Shown: positions 25,845-33,771 of the stretch, piece after piece
How the letters are laid out: each line of letters starts with the position of its first letter
How positions within the stretch are numbered: the first letter of the stretch is position 1
Assembly (NCBI RefSeq): GCF_002222655.1
Contig: NZ_CP022423.1
Span: 1 to 64,000, forward strand
Origin: Vitreoscilla filiformis
GTDB lineage: Bacteria > Pseudomonadota > Gammaproteobacteria > Burkholderiales > Burkholderiaceae_C
Length of the DNA: 64,000 nucleotides
Direction: 5' to 3'
Made by a program: the position numbers and the translations under genes
The notes under the pieces: generated by a model
The model's input: the letters and a program-made list of their open reading frames with translations, nothing else
What the model was told of the DNA's origin: nothing
Databases searched by the model: none

Positions 25845-26747
25845 GTGGCGACCCACGCAGACATCCAAGCCTGCCTCGGCAGCGACGCCGCCCAATACGC
25901 GACCAACAAGCATAAAGGGGGCAGCAGTGGCAACAAAGGCACACGCTATGAAGACTTCTTCATCGCCAACAAAGTGGTGGAAGCGGCGGCACAGCTCATC
26001 GAACTTCCCATGTCACCGGATCCACACATTCAGGGGCAGCATCTCGGGTTCGTCGATGACCTTCGAATCGCGTGGCCTGCACGAACCCATTACTTCCAAC
26101 TGAAGAACGCATGCATCGTCACATGGCTGACCGGCGAACACCCGATCGCCACGGACTTTCACTGCCAGAAGGTGCTGTCGGAACATTGTGCAGAACCGGA
26201 TCCGCACACGTCCTTGGTTGTGTCCACATCAACGCTCGCTGACTCGCTGGCAGCCAACATGCCGGCCCACATCCAAGATCACACAAGCGTGGAGCACTTT
26301 CCCTGGCACCCAACCATCAACCGACTTGTGATGGAGCGCCCCGCCCTTCAAGGCCAACTGGCTGAATTGACCCACATCGAACAAGCCACGCTCGACGCCC
26401 TCTCCGGAACGTTCGGCGCTGTGCTGATGAGTTGCCTCCAACACCCCGGGGGGGCCACGGTGCGTGAAATCATGGTGCATGCCAGTCGCATGTTCCCCGG
26501 CCAATTGCGTCTACTGCCCCCAACAGAGAATTGGGAGAATCACCTTCTGCCTGAATTCAAGCGGTTTCTTGATGCCATACAGGGCCTGAGTTATGGTGCC
26601 TCCAGGGGTTTCTTTCACTGGATGGGCTTCGGTACCTCCGGCGTGTTCGGTTCGAGTGTTCTGAGTGAAGCGTTTCAGGAATTCCAACGCAACATCATCC
26701 AGACTGAACCCACGACATTCGAAGCATTTGAAGAGGCTCTCCCATGA
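25845..26747 (+). CDS. PD-(D/E)xK nuclease-like protein of an unfamiliar two-gene pair
   Basis: This protein of 300 residues is not one I can name. Its N-terminal third looks like a restriction-endonuclease fold: [18 protein letters not shown] with E36, then [11 protein letters not shown] with D71/D72, and THYFQLKNA with Q85-x-K87, a D...(E/Q)xK arrangement like that of DUF4297-type nucleases. The rest is helical and may sense or hold a partner. GTG 25845 is preferred because GAGGGG lies 7 bases upstream; ATG 25830 has no ribosome site. The stop overlaps the next gene's start (ATGA), so the two are coupled. Codon use looks less GC-biased than in the neighbours, which hints at transfer. An antiphage or conflict role is inference. 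Confidence 0.6.
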   Translation: MATHADIQACLGSDAAQYATNKHKGGSSGNKGTRYEDFFIANKVVEAAAQLIELPMSPDPHIQGQHLGFVDDLRIAWPARTHYFQLKNACIVTWLTGEHPIATDFHCQKVLSEHCAEPDPHTSLVVSTSTLADSLAANMPAHIQDHTSVEHFPWHPTINRLVMERPALQGQLAELTHIEQATLDALSGTFGAVLMSCLQHPGGATVREIMVHASRMFPGQLRLLPPTENWENHLLPEFKRFLDAIQGLSYGASRGFFHWMGFGTSGVFGSSVLSEAFQEFQRNIIQTEPTTFEAFEEALP

Positions 26748-27463
26748 GCAGAACGTTCACCCTCTTTGCCGAACAAGATCCCGAGGCCAAAGCGCTCGTC
26801 GAAGCGCTGCCCCGCCTGAAAGGTCGGGTTGCGAGCTACAGAGAGCACATGCGTCAACTGGGCGCTCACCTGGCCGACTGCGTTCTTGCCCAGTTAGCCC
26901 CCATGCCCACCACAGACATCTGCGTCATCTGTACGGTTGAAGATGCGGACTTCCTCGCCCGTGGTTTGATTGAAGCCCTGGAAGCACACTCTCTGGGTGC
27001 CAGTATCCGCATGATTTGCCTGTGGAACCAACGCATCCAAAGCGACGGGATCTCCATCGCCCCCGTTGTGCGTGCCTATGAAGAGGCCTATGACCAGCAC
27101 GATGCCATTTTCATCATCGTCAAGTCCATCATCGCAGGTGCGTGCGTCGTGAAAACCAACCTCACCCGAGCCATCACCGTATCCGATCCGAAACGGATTT
27201 TTGTAGCGTCCCCGGTGATGCTGGAGGGTGCAGAGCGCCGATTGGCCAGCGAATTCCCTGAGGCAGTGTCGCGCAAGTTTGAGTTCATCCACTTTGCAAC
27301 CGATACGGACAAGAGCGACGACGGCGAAGAGGTCATTCCTGGCATTGGCGGATCGGTCTATGAGCTGCTCGGTTTGGGGGATGGCACATCCAAGAACCGC
27401 TACATACCTGACATCGTGCGGGAGCGGCGCAGAAAAGCGTTCCCAGACATTCACGCCGCTTGA
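26744..27463 (+). CDS. Uracil phosphoribosyltransferase-like protein with altered PRPP loop
   Basis: A 239-residue protein whose order of motifs recalls UPRTase. Where UPRTase has a VDPMLATGGS PRPP loop, this has [16 protein letters not shown] (about 124-139); [18 protein letters not shown] follows like the next strand-helix unit; and [14 protein letters not shown] (197-210) resembles the PGLGDAGDRLFGT uracil-binding end. The acidic residues of the PRPP loop are replaced, so normal catalysis is doubtful. It is translationally coupled to the nuclease-like gene. Phosphoribosyltransferase folds do occur in predicted bacterial conflict systems, which is why I read the pair as a possible nucleotide-sensing nuclease module. 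It is not a housekeeping upp. Confidence 0.6.
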   Translation: MSRTFTLFAEQDPEAKALVEALPRLKGRVASYREHMRQLGAHLADCVLAQLAPMPTTDICVICTVEDADFLARGLIEALEAHSLGASIRMICLWNQRIQSDGISIAPVVRAYEEAYDQHDAIFIIVKSIIAGACVVKTNLTRAITVSDPKRIFVASPVMLEGAERRLASEFPEAVSRKFEFIHFATDTDKSDDGEEVIPGIGGSVYELLGLGDGTSKNRYIPDIVRERRRKAFPDIHAA

Positions 27464-27491
27464 CCCGCTATTTCGCCGCGCTTGTTCTCTC

Positions 27492-27752
27492 ATGGAATGC
27501 CGCCCTCACTGCGCCGCCTGCTGTATCGCCCCGTCCATCAGCAGCCCCATCCCCGGGATGCCGCACGGCAAGCCTGCTGGCATGCGCTGCGTTCAACTCG
27601 ATGACGCCAACCGCTGCCGCCTGTTTGGCCGACCCGAACGCCCAGCCGTATGCAGCTCGCTGCAACCCGCCGCCGACATGTGCGGCGACAGCACTCACGC
27701 CGCCATGCGTTGGCTGAGTGCGTTAGAAGTGGCCACAAACCCCGCCCAGTAG
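27492..27752 (+). CDS. YkgJ family zinc/iron-chelating cysteine-cluster protein
   Basis: An 86-residue protein with the YkgJ signature C-x3-C-x2-CC at residues 3-11 (CRPHCAACC), followed by [31 protein letters not shown] and MCG. The family is thought to bind a metal ion or cluster, with no known reaction. It begins 28 bases after the UPRTase-like gene, but such genes are scattered in Burkholderiales, so a link to the pair is doubtful. Confidence 0.85.
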   Translation: MECRPHCAACCIAPSISSPIPGMPHGKPAGMRCVQLDDANRCRLFGRPERPAVCSSLQPAADMCGDSTHAAMRWLSALEVATNPAQ

Positions 27753-27768
27753 TGCCACACTGCGCGCC

Positions 27769-28497
27769 ATGTCCGCCTCCGTCCCGCCTTCCCCTGCTGC
27801 CCCAGCATGGGATGACACCCCCGGCGCCGTGCGCGCCCGGCTGCTGACCCACTACCCCGCCGTCCAAGCTCTGCCCCCAGTGCTGCGCGACGCTGTGCTG
27901 ACGCAGCACGCCCGCCATCTGCGCTTGTCCGCCGGAGTTCGGCTGTTCGAGGAAGGCGCCCCTTGCCAAGGCTTCCCGCTGGTGCTGACCGGTGAAGTGC
28001 GCGTGGCACGCGGCTCAGCGGGCGGACGGGCGCTGGAGTTGTACCGCGTCACACCGGGCGAGATGTGCGTGGCCTCCACGTCCTGCCTGTTTGGGCACAG
28101 CGTACTGATGGCCCACGGCCTGACCACCGATGTCACCGAGTTGATCGTGCTGTCACCCACCGGTTTTGAAATGTGGGTTGAAGATGCCACTTTCCGCCGC
28201 TATGTGTTCAGTATCTTCGCCGATCGTCTGGCCGATTTGATGGGTTTGGCCGAAGCGGTGGCCTTCCAACGCTTGGACCAGCGCCTGGCCGCTGCACTGC
28301 TGGGCCATGGCCCGCGCATCACCATCACCCACCAAGCGCTGGCCGACGAGCTCGGCACAGTGCGCGAAATGGTGACGCGCTTGCTCCAGCGTTTCGCCCG
28401 CGCTGGCTGGCTGCGCCTCGCCCGTGAGCGCATCGAACTGCTCGATGCGGCGGCATTGCGCACGCTGGCCACCGGTCGCCCACCCGACGCTGCGTGA
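27769..28497 (+). CDS. Crp/Fnr family transcription regulator
   Basis: A 242-residue regulator with a cyclic-nucleotide-binding-type beta barrel (about 35-140: GVRLFEEGAPCQGFPLVLTGEVRV, LYRVTPGEMCVASTSCLFG) and a C-terminal helix-turn-helix (THQALADELGTVREMVTRLLQRF, about 185-210). There is no N-terminal cysteine cluster as in FNR, so oxygen sensing by that route is unlikely. It lies 76 bases upstream of a DUF2892 gene, a pairing often seen with sulfide or redox-responsive regulators, which suggests but does not prove a similar role. Confidence 0.88.
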   Translation: MSASVPPSPAAPAWDDTPGAVRARLLTHYPAVQALPPVLRDAVLTQHARHLRLSAGVRLFEEGAPCQGFPLVLTGEVRVARGSAGGRALELYRVTPGEMCVASTSCLFGHSVLMAHGLTTDVTELIVLSPTGFEMWVEDATFRRYVFSIFADRLADLMGLAEAVAFQRLDQRLAAALLGHGPRITITHQALADELGTVREMVTRLLQRFARAGWLRLARERIELLDAAALRTLATGRPPDAA

Positions 28498-28573
28498 CCC
28501 CAGTCACAGACAAGTCCAGCCCCACGCGGCACAGTCGCGGCACGTTCTGCCTTTTGCTTAGAAGGAGTGCCTC

Positions 28574-28771
28574 ATGAAAGCCAACGTCGGCGGCATTGAC
28601 CGCATCGCCCGCATCGTCTTCGGCCTGGTGCTGATCGCCCTGGCTGCCACGGGCACCATCGGCGCCTGGGGCTGGATCGGCCTGGTGCCATTGGCCACCG
28701 GTGCCATCGGCTTTTGCCCGCTGTACCCGCTGATCGGCCTCTCGACCTGCCCGCTCAAGAAGCCGGAGTGA
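28574..28771 (+). CDS. DUF2892 small membrane protein (YgaP-like)
   Basis: A 65-residue protein with two membrane segments. It shows the family start MKANVGGIDRIARIVFG and the end IGFCPLYPLIGLSTCP, with two cysteines like the membrane part of YgaP. AGAAGGAG just upstream supports ATG 28574. Its last 17 bases overlap the 3' end of the convergent ABC exporter gene. It is probably regulated by the Crp/Fnr protein upstream. Confidence 0.88.
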   Translation: MKANVGGIDRIARIVFGLVLIALAATGTIGAWGWIGLVPLATGAIGFCPLYPLIGLSTCPLKKPE

Positions 28772-30932
28772 CCCGTTCGTCGCGCACCACCCGTCCGGCG
28801 CGCAGCTCAATCACCCGGTCGGCGCTGGCGATGGTCTGCGGTCGGTGCGCCACGATGATGCGGGTCAGGCGCAACTGCCGTACCGCCTCGTTCACCTTGG
28901 CTTCACCGACCACGTCCAGCGCGCTGGTGGCCTCGTCCAGCAGCAACACCGCCGGGCGTTTGTAGAGCGCCCGCGCCAACAGCACGCGCTGCCGCTGGCC
29001 GCCCGACAGCACCGTGCCCATGTCACCCACCAACGTGGCGTAACCCATGGGCATGGCTTCGATGTCGTCATGGATCGCTGCGAGCTGGGCGCATTCATGC
29101 ACCCGCGCCATGTCCACCTCGGGCGCGAAGAAGGCGATGTTGTCGGCCAACGAGCCCGCGAACAACACATCGTCTTGCAGCACCGTGCCCATGGCCGCAC
29201 GCCAATGGCGCCGACCTAGCGCTGCCAATGGCCGGCCATCGATCAGCACTTCGCCGCCGGTGGGCAGGTGCATGCCCAACATCAGTTTGAGCAACGTCGT
29301 CTTGCCGCAGCCCGACGGGCCGACGATCGCCACCGATTCCCCCGGCTCGATGCGGCAACTCACGCCCGAAAGCACTTCCGGCTCAATGTCGGCGTAACGG
29401 AAGGACACCTCACGCAACGTCACCTGCCCGCGCACCACCCCGCCCGCCAAACCCGGAGCCGCCCCCGACGCGGGCGCGCCGGCGCCATCCACGCCCAAGG
29501 CTGCCCAAGCGTCGGCGGGGCGCTCTTCGGGTTCGGTCAGCACGATGTCGGCCAAACGCTCGGCCTGCAAACGCAGCAGGCGCAGCTCCCCGGCTTTGTC
29601 GATCAGCGCCCCGGTGCGGGTGGCAAATTGCTCTTTGTAGGCCAGGAAGGCGAACAACATCCCGACCGTCATCTGTTGATCCAGCACCGCCAGCGCGCCC
29701 AACCAGACCACGCCCACGCGCTCCAATCCGAACAGCACCCGCTGCCCCACCGACAGCCACAACGCCATGCGCCGCACCGCCAACGTGGCGTTCATCGCGT
29801 CCACCACCAAGTTCATGAAACGCGATTGGCGCATCGCCTCGGCGTTGAACAGCTTGATGGCCCCGACCCCGCGCAGCGACTCCAAAAAGTGGCTGGACTT
29901 GCGCGCCTCATGCACCAAAGCTTCCTCGCTGGCCTCGCGCATGGGCGCCAGCAAGGCCCAGCGCGCCAGCCCGTACAGCCCGACTGCCGTGATCGACACC
30001 GCCGCCAGTTTGGGGCTGTAGACCAGCATCAGCACCAACGTCAGGCTGGCCATGAGGCCGTCGATGACGGCTTCGGCAAAGTCGGTGGTGAGTTTGTCTT
30101 GAATCTCGTGAACGGCGGAAAAGCGCGACCAAATGTCGCCGGTGTGGCGCCGCTCGAACCACGCCAGGGGCAGGCGCAGCAGATGGGAAAAGACATTGCC
30201 CAGCCATTGCCGCTTGAGCGTGAACGACAGGTAGAGCACCGCCCACGAACGCGCCGCCGCCGTCGCCCCCTGGATCAGCACCAACAAACCGAAACCCAAA
30301 CCGAGGGTGAACAGCAACTCACGTTCACCGGACACCAGCACCGTGTCCACCACCCATTGCAGGAAAAACGGCGACGCCAGGGTGAACAACTCCAACGCCA
30401 ACGCCAGCCCCAGCACCTGGGCCAAGGCCCGACGCAAGCCACTCACCGGGCCCATCACTTGGCGCAGGCTGAGGTGCTGGCGCAGGTCACGCGGTTGGAA
30501 GTCGGCGGTGGGCGTCATCTCCAGCACCACCCCGGTGAAGTGCCGCGACAGCTCGGACAGGTGCATGCGCCGCAACCCCCGCGCCGGATCGTGCAACACC
30601 GCCACCCCGCGTTTCACCGACACCAGCACCACGAAATGATTCAAATCCCAGTGCAGCACGCACGGCCAGCTCAACTGCGCCAGGTGTTCGGGCTCGGCGC
30701 GCAGCGCACGCGGGGCCAGGCCGATGGCGCTGGCCATGTCGCACACATCGGCTGCCGTGACGCCACGCATGGAAATTTGGAAGCGGGCACGCAGCACCGG
30801 CAAATCCAGATGCAGCCCGTGAGCGCTGGCGACCATGGCCAAACACGCCAAACCGCATTCGGCCGCCTCGGTTTGCAGCACGAGCGGCACGCGATGGCGC
30901 CGGGCAGGATTCCACGCAGGATCAAGACTCAT
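28755..30932 (-). CDS. Peptide ABC exporter with C39 peptidase domain
   Basis: A 725-residue exporter that trims double-glycine leaders and pumps the peptide out. The N-terminal C39 peptidase has its triad intact: C26 in LQTEAAECGLACLAM, H99 in LHWDLNHFVVL and D115 in LHDPARG, with the oxyanion Q20. A six-helix membrane domain follows (about 160-440), then the ATPase with Walker A GPSGCGKTT, signature LSGGQRQRVLLARAL and Walker B AVLLLDEATSALD. Its gene follows that of the HlyD partner and the GG-leader peptide, forming a complete type 1 peptide-secretion set. The outer-membrane TolC partner is not in the window. Confidence 0.95.
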   Translation of the reverse strand: MSLDPAWNPARRHRVPLVLQTEAAECGLACLAMVASAHGLHLDLPVLRARFQISMRGVTAADVCDMASAIGLAPRALRAEPEHLAQLSWPCVLHWDLNHFVVLVSVKRGVAVLHDPARGLRRMHLSELSRHFTGVVLEMTPTADFQPRDLRQHLSLRQVMGPVSGLRRALAQVLGLALALELFTLASPFFLQWVVDTVLVSGERELLFTLGLGFGLLVLIQGATAAARSWAVLYLSFTLKRQWLGNVFSHLLRLPLAWFERRHTGDIWSRFSAVHEIQDKLTTDFAEAVIDGLMASLTLVLMLVYSPKLAAVSITAVGLYGLARWALLAPMREASEEALVHEARKSSHFLESLRGVGAIKLFNAEAMRQSRFMNLVVDAMNATLAVRRMALWLSVGQRVLFGLERVGVVWLGALAVLDQQMTVGMLFAFLAYKEQFATRTGALIDKAGELRLLRLQAERLADIVLTEPEERPADAWAALGVDGAGAPASGAAPGLAGGVVRGQVTLREVSFRYADIEPEVLSGVSCRIEPGESVAIVGPSGCGKTTLLKLMLGMHLPTGGEVLIDGRPLAALGRRHWRAAMGTVLQDDVLFAGSLADNIAFFAPEVDMARVHECAQLAAIHDDIEAMPMGYATLVGDMGTVLSGGQRQRVLLARALYKRPAVLLLDEATSALDVVGEAKVNEAVRQLRLTRIIVAHRPQTIASADRVIELRAGRVVRDERVTPAS

Positions 30933-30933
30933 G

Positions 30934-32184
30934 TCAACGGCCCATCGGCAGCGATTCAAACGCCCAAGCAAAGAGGGTGCGGCGCTCCAGCAGCACGTCC
31001 GCATCGAGCAACATGCCGGTGCGCAGCGGCAGGGTACCGCCAGCGGGGTTGGACATGGTTTGGCGCTCCAACGTCACGGTGACACGGTAAAGCGGCTCAC
31101 GCGCCGCGTCGGGGCTGGTGGCGACGGGCCAGAGTTCATCGTCCCGCGCTGGGGCTTGGGCTACGCGCTGGATGCGCCCGCGCAGCCAACCGTAACGCTG
31201 GTAGGCAAACGCCTGGACGCGCAAGCGCACCTCTTGCCCCGCCCGCAACAATCCGATGGCCCGCGACGGCGCATACAACAACGCCTGCAACTGCGCCCCT
31301 TGCGGCGTGAGCCACGCCAGCACGTTGCCTTGGTTCACCGACTGGCCCACACTCACCGGCAGGTGGCTGACCTGCGCCGCCAACGGCGCCAACACCGGCT
31401 GTTGACCCAGCCAAGCAGCGTCGGCGCGCAGGGACTGCTCACGCAGCTCATCGCGGGAACGCTCGAATTCACCGACTTGTTGCGCCGTTTGCAGCGGCGC
31501 TTGGCGCAGCTCGGCTTCCAGCTCGCGTTGCTCACGCAACAAAGCTTGGCGCTGGCGCTCGATGGCCGCCAGATCGGCACGCAGGCCCAGCACCGTTTCG
31601 GCCTGGGCCTGCTCTTGCGCTTCTGACGCGAACTGCTGTTCGCGCAACTGTCGCAGGCGTTCTTGCGCCTGCTGCGCCAGCCCCAAACGCTGTTGGAGCC
31701 AACGGGCCTGGGTCTCCCATTGCACCAGCTCTTTGGCGAGAACGGCCAGACGCTCACGCGCCGCCGTTTGCTTCAAGGCCAGCAGGGATGTCGTTTGACG
31801 CGCTGCTTCGGCCAAACTGCGCGCCCGGGCTTCGATCGTCTCCTGAACCCCCAACCGAGCACCCGCTCCCGTGCTTGAGGGCACCTCCAGCAAGGTCAGC
31901 AGCGGCTGGCCTCGCAAGACCGTTTGGTCTTCCTGCACTGACAGCGCCAACAGGGTGCCATCAGCCGGTGCGGTCACGCGCACTAAACCTTTGTCGGGTA
32001 ACAGCACACCCGTGAGGGTCACCCTCCGCCCTACTTCGGCATAAAAAAAGAAGGTGCTGGCGGCGACCAGCGTCGCCAGCACCCCGAAGGTCAGCCAGAC
32101 CAACCCCAGCGGTTGCATCACATGGATGGCACCCAGCCAAGATTGACGGTGGCTGTGGAGGGATTCCTCGCGGAACAGGGTCAT
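30934..32184 (-). CDS. HlyD-family periplasmic adaptor for peptide export
   Basis: A 416-residue membrane-fusion protein that links the C39 exporter to an outer-membrane channel. It has a cytoplasmic start, one membrane helix (about 25-48, LGLVWLTFGVLATLVAAS), a lipoyl-like segment (GLVRVTAPADGTLLALSVQEDQTV), a long coiled coil rich in Gln and Glu (about 110-270) and a C-terminal beta domain. It ends 1 base before the exporter's start and lies 55 bases after the precursor gene, so the three are likely one operon. Confidence 0.93.
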   Translation of the reverse strand: MTLFREESLHSHRQSWLGAIHVMQPLGLVWLTFGVLATLVAASTFFFYAEVGRRVTLTGVLLPDKGLVRVTAPADGTLLALSVQEDQTVLRGQPLLTLLEVPSSTGAGARLGVQETIEARARSLAEAARQTTSLLALKQTAARERLAVLAKELVQWETQARWLQQRLGLAQQAQERLRQLREQQFASEAQEQAQAETVLGLRADLAAIERQRQALLREQRELEAELRQAPLQTAQQVGEFERSRDELREQSLRADAAWLGQQPVLAPLAAQVSHLPVSVGQSVNQGNVLAWLTPQGAQLQALLYAPSRAIGLLRAGQEVRLRVQAFAYQRYGWLRGRIQRVAQAPARDDELWPVATSPDAAREPLYRVTVTLERQTMSNPAGGTLPLRTGMLLDADVLLERRTLFAWAFESLPMGR

Positions 32185-32239
32185 CGGCCCTGCTCCGAAA
32201 CATTCATGCCAGCGGAACCGCGTCCGCTGGACTCAGCCC

Positions 32240-32428
32240 TCACCAGCCGCGCTTGGGCAACTGAAGCTCGGCGCTGGCACCACCAGAGACTTGGCGCAGT
32301 GCCTGCGCGTCCAACTCGCGGGGGGCATTGGCTTGGGAGGTCACTTCCGCTGCCGGAGCTTCGCCGCGCTTGGCGGGCCGGGCGGCAACCAGGGTGCGAA
32401 ACAGGGACTTCAGGGCAGTGGTCTTCAT
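32240..32428 (-). CDS. Double-glycine leader peptide precursor
   Basis: A 62-residue precursor with a clear GG-leader: residues 37-50 read RELDAQALRQVSGG, with L39, L44 and V47 at positions -12, -7 and -4 and G49-G50 at -2/-1, the pattern cut by C39 peptidases. Cleavage would release a 12-residue product, ASAELQLPKRGW, which has no cysteine, so no disulfide or lanthionine. The leader is unusually long (50 residues) and its first 35 residues are basic and Ala-rich. It is followed by HlyD and the C39 exporter, and preceded by a LuxR-type gene and a lux-box-like element. A 12-residue product is more like a signal than a pore-forming bacteriocin; this is inference. Confidence 0.85.
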   Translation of the reverse strand: MKTTALKSLFRTLVAARPAKRGEAPAAEVTSQANAPRELDAQALRQVSGGASAELQLPKRGW

Positions 32429-32503
32429 GGTGGCTCCGTCGAGGTGTTGCGCGATGTGTTTCGCGCATGGCCTCATTGAACCAACCCACCCAGTTTTCAG
32501 ACA

Positions 32504-32519
32504 CTGTCAACTCTTACAG
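32504..32519. promoter_or_regulatory. Lux-box-like element CTG-N10-CAG with embedded -35
   Basis: CTGTCAACTCTTACAG has the spacing and dyad of LuxR-family sites (CTG-N10-CAG, arms CTGT/ACAG). It lies 76 bases upstream of the GG-peptide start and just after the luxR-type stop. On the minus strand it contains a perfect TTGACA (32510-32505), so a bound activator could sit at the promoter. No clear -10 follows at 17 bases, as is common for activated promoters. Confidence 0.6.
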
Positions 32520-32523
32520 GGGG

Positions 32524-33252
32524 TCACTGGATCAGGCCCAGGCGCAGGGCCTTGAGCACCGCCTGGTGCTTGTTGACGGACTCCAGCTTGCGCATCGCGT
32601 TTTGCAGATGCAACACCGCCGTGCGCTCGCTGATGCCAAGGATGGCGCCCACTTCCCACGCGGTTTTGCCTTCCATCGTCCACTGCAAGGCCTCCACTTC
32701 GCGGGGCGTCAAATTCGGACGATCCAACTGATGGCTGGGCGGCACGAACAGCCGCATGGCGGCGTCTTGGGCGTGGACGGCGAACAACTGCAAGTCGGCC
32801 ACGATGCGCGTCAGCTCCTGCGAGTTCGTCGGCAGGTTGCTGGAGCGGTCGACCCCCATCAAGAAGTGCCGCCCCTCCGGGAAGTGCATCGCCAGGGCAA
32901 TGCCGTTGTGATAACCAAAAGCCGCTTGTTCTTCCCACAGCTCCGGTGCGCCATGCTTTACATACGTGCCCTGATTCCAGATGATGGGCAGCGCGCCGCG
33001 TTTGCAGTGCTGCATCACCGGGTCACGCCGACACGACGGCTCCAACTGGGCCACCGTTTCGATCATGCGCTCGGGCATGTTGTCCACACTGATGAACTCG
33101 GAGCGGCCAGCCGACTGATCCACCACGGTCATGGCGGAAACGTAATCAAACCCGAGGCTGTGAGCAAACCGGATGATCTCGTAACGAAAATCTTCGCGTG
33201 ACTGAACCTGCACCACCGATTGCAGGCTGTCACTGAGCATGACGGCGCTCAT
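32524..33252 (-). CDS. LuxR-family regulator with autoinducer-binding-type domain
   Basis: A 242-residue LuxR-type protein without a luxI in the window (a LuxR solo). The N-terminal domain has the D77-P78 pair (CRRDPVMQHC), W92 (IIWNQG) and the GYHNGIALAMHFPEG core. The Trp and Tyr that hold the lactone ring in AHL receptors are not evident in NMPERMIETVAQLEP, so the ligand may not be an AHL. The C-terminal helix-turn-helix is LTPREVEALQWTMEGKTAWEVGAILGISERTAVLHLQNAMRKL. It lies directly upstream of the GG-peptide gene and is its probable regulator. Confidence 0.88.
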   Translation of the reverse strand: MSAVMLSDSLQSVVQVQSREDFRYEIIRFAHSLGFDYVSAMTVVDQSAGRSEFISVDNMPERMIETVAQLEPSCRRDPVMQHCKRGALPIIWNQGTYVKHGAPELWEEQAAFGYHNGIALAMHFPEGRHFLMGVDRSSNLPTNSQELTRIVADLQLFAVHAQDAAMRLFVPPSHQLDRPNLTPREVEALQWTMEGKTAWEVGAILGISERTAVLHLQNAMRKLESVNKHQAVLKALRLGLIQ

Positions 33253-33476
33253 GGCGCTTCTCCCTGTTCAGTTCCCGAATCACAACCACCACTGGCAGGT
33301 CTTACAGCTAGCAAACGCATCGTGTCTTCTCCAGACTGCACGCCATGCTGACGAGAACTCCACCCATCCTCATGCATTCCGCACGAAACGTGGCCATGCC
33401 ACCGCCATGGTCGCTGTATTCGTGGCCAGCGGTATTTTGTCAGGCAAACCCGCAATGTCGCTTGCATTTCATCCAC

Positions 33477-33764
33477 ATGAGCACGCGAGTCACGCATCCA
33501 GGTTCGGCGCACAACCCGCCTTGTGGGCAAACGATCTGGGCGGAATGCACCCTGGAGCAGGAGGCCGGTGTGGCCTGGGACTGGGTGCAGATCTGCGACG
33601 GTGTCATCGCCATGGCCGATCCGATGAGTGTGGTGACCAATCTGCGCCTGGTCGGCGAACGCGGCCAAGTGCTGACGGCCCGCGAGGCCGCGTTGTACCT
33701 GAGCCGGCTGGTGCAACAACTGCCTTGGCAAGACGAGGTGCTCAACGCCCTGCACGTGGCTTGA
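33477..33764 (+). CDS. Hypothetical protein
   Basis: A 95-residue protein from ATG 33477; the frame is open to 33345, but the upstream part has a non-protein-like composition. The visible core is WDWVQICDGVIAMADPMSVVTNLRLVGERGQVLTAREAALYLSRLVQQLPWQ. No signal peptide or membrane segment is present. It is convergent with the ABC permease, 7 bases apart, and divergent from the luxR-type gene. The family is not recognised. The 224 bases before it hold no other gene. Confidence 0.55.
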   Translation: MSTRVTHPGSAHNPPCGQTIWAECTLEQEAGVAWDWVQICDGVIAMADPMSVVTNLRLVGERGQVLTAREAALYLSRLVQQLPWQDEVLNALHVA

Positions 33765-33771
33765 ACCCACC

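Noticed and set aside
25845..27463. CBASS-type system (Cap4 plus cyclase)
   Set aside because: The first protein has a DUF4297-like nuclease pattern, but no nucleotidyltransferase (CD-NTase) is present and the partner resembles a phosphoribosyltransferase.
26744..27463. Housekeeping uracil phosphoribosyltransferase (upp)
   Set aside because: The PRPP loop lacks the usual acidic-Thr-Gly pattern, and the gene is tied to the nuclease-like gene rather than to pyrimidine genes.
32184..33476. A luxI synthase partner for the LuxR-type gene
   Set aside because: No open frame on either strand in or around this interval resembles an AHL synthase. The regulator is treated as a solo.
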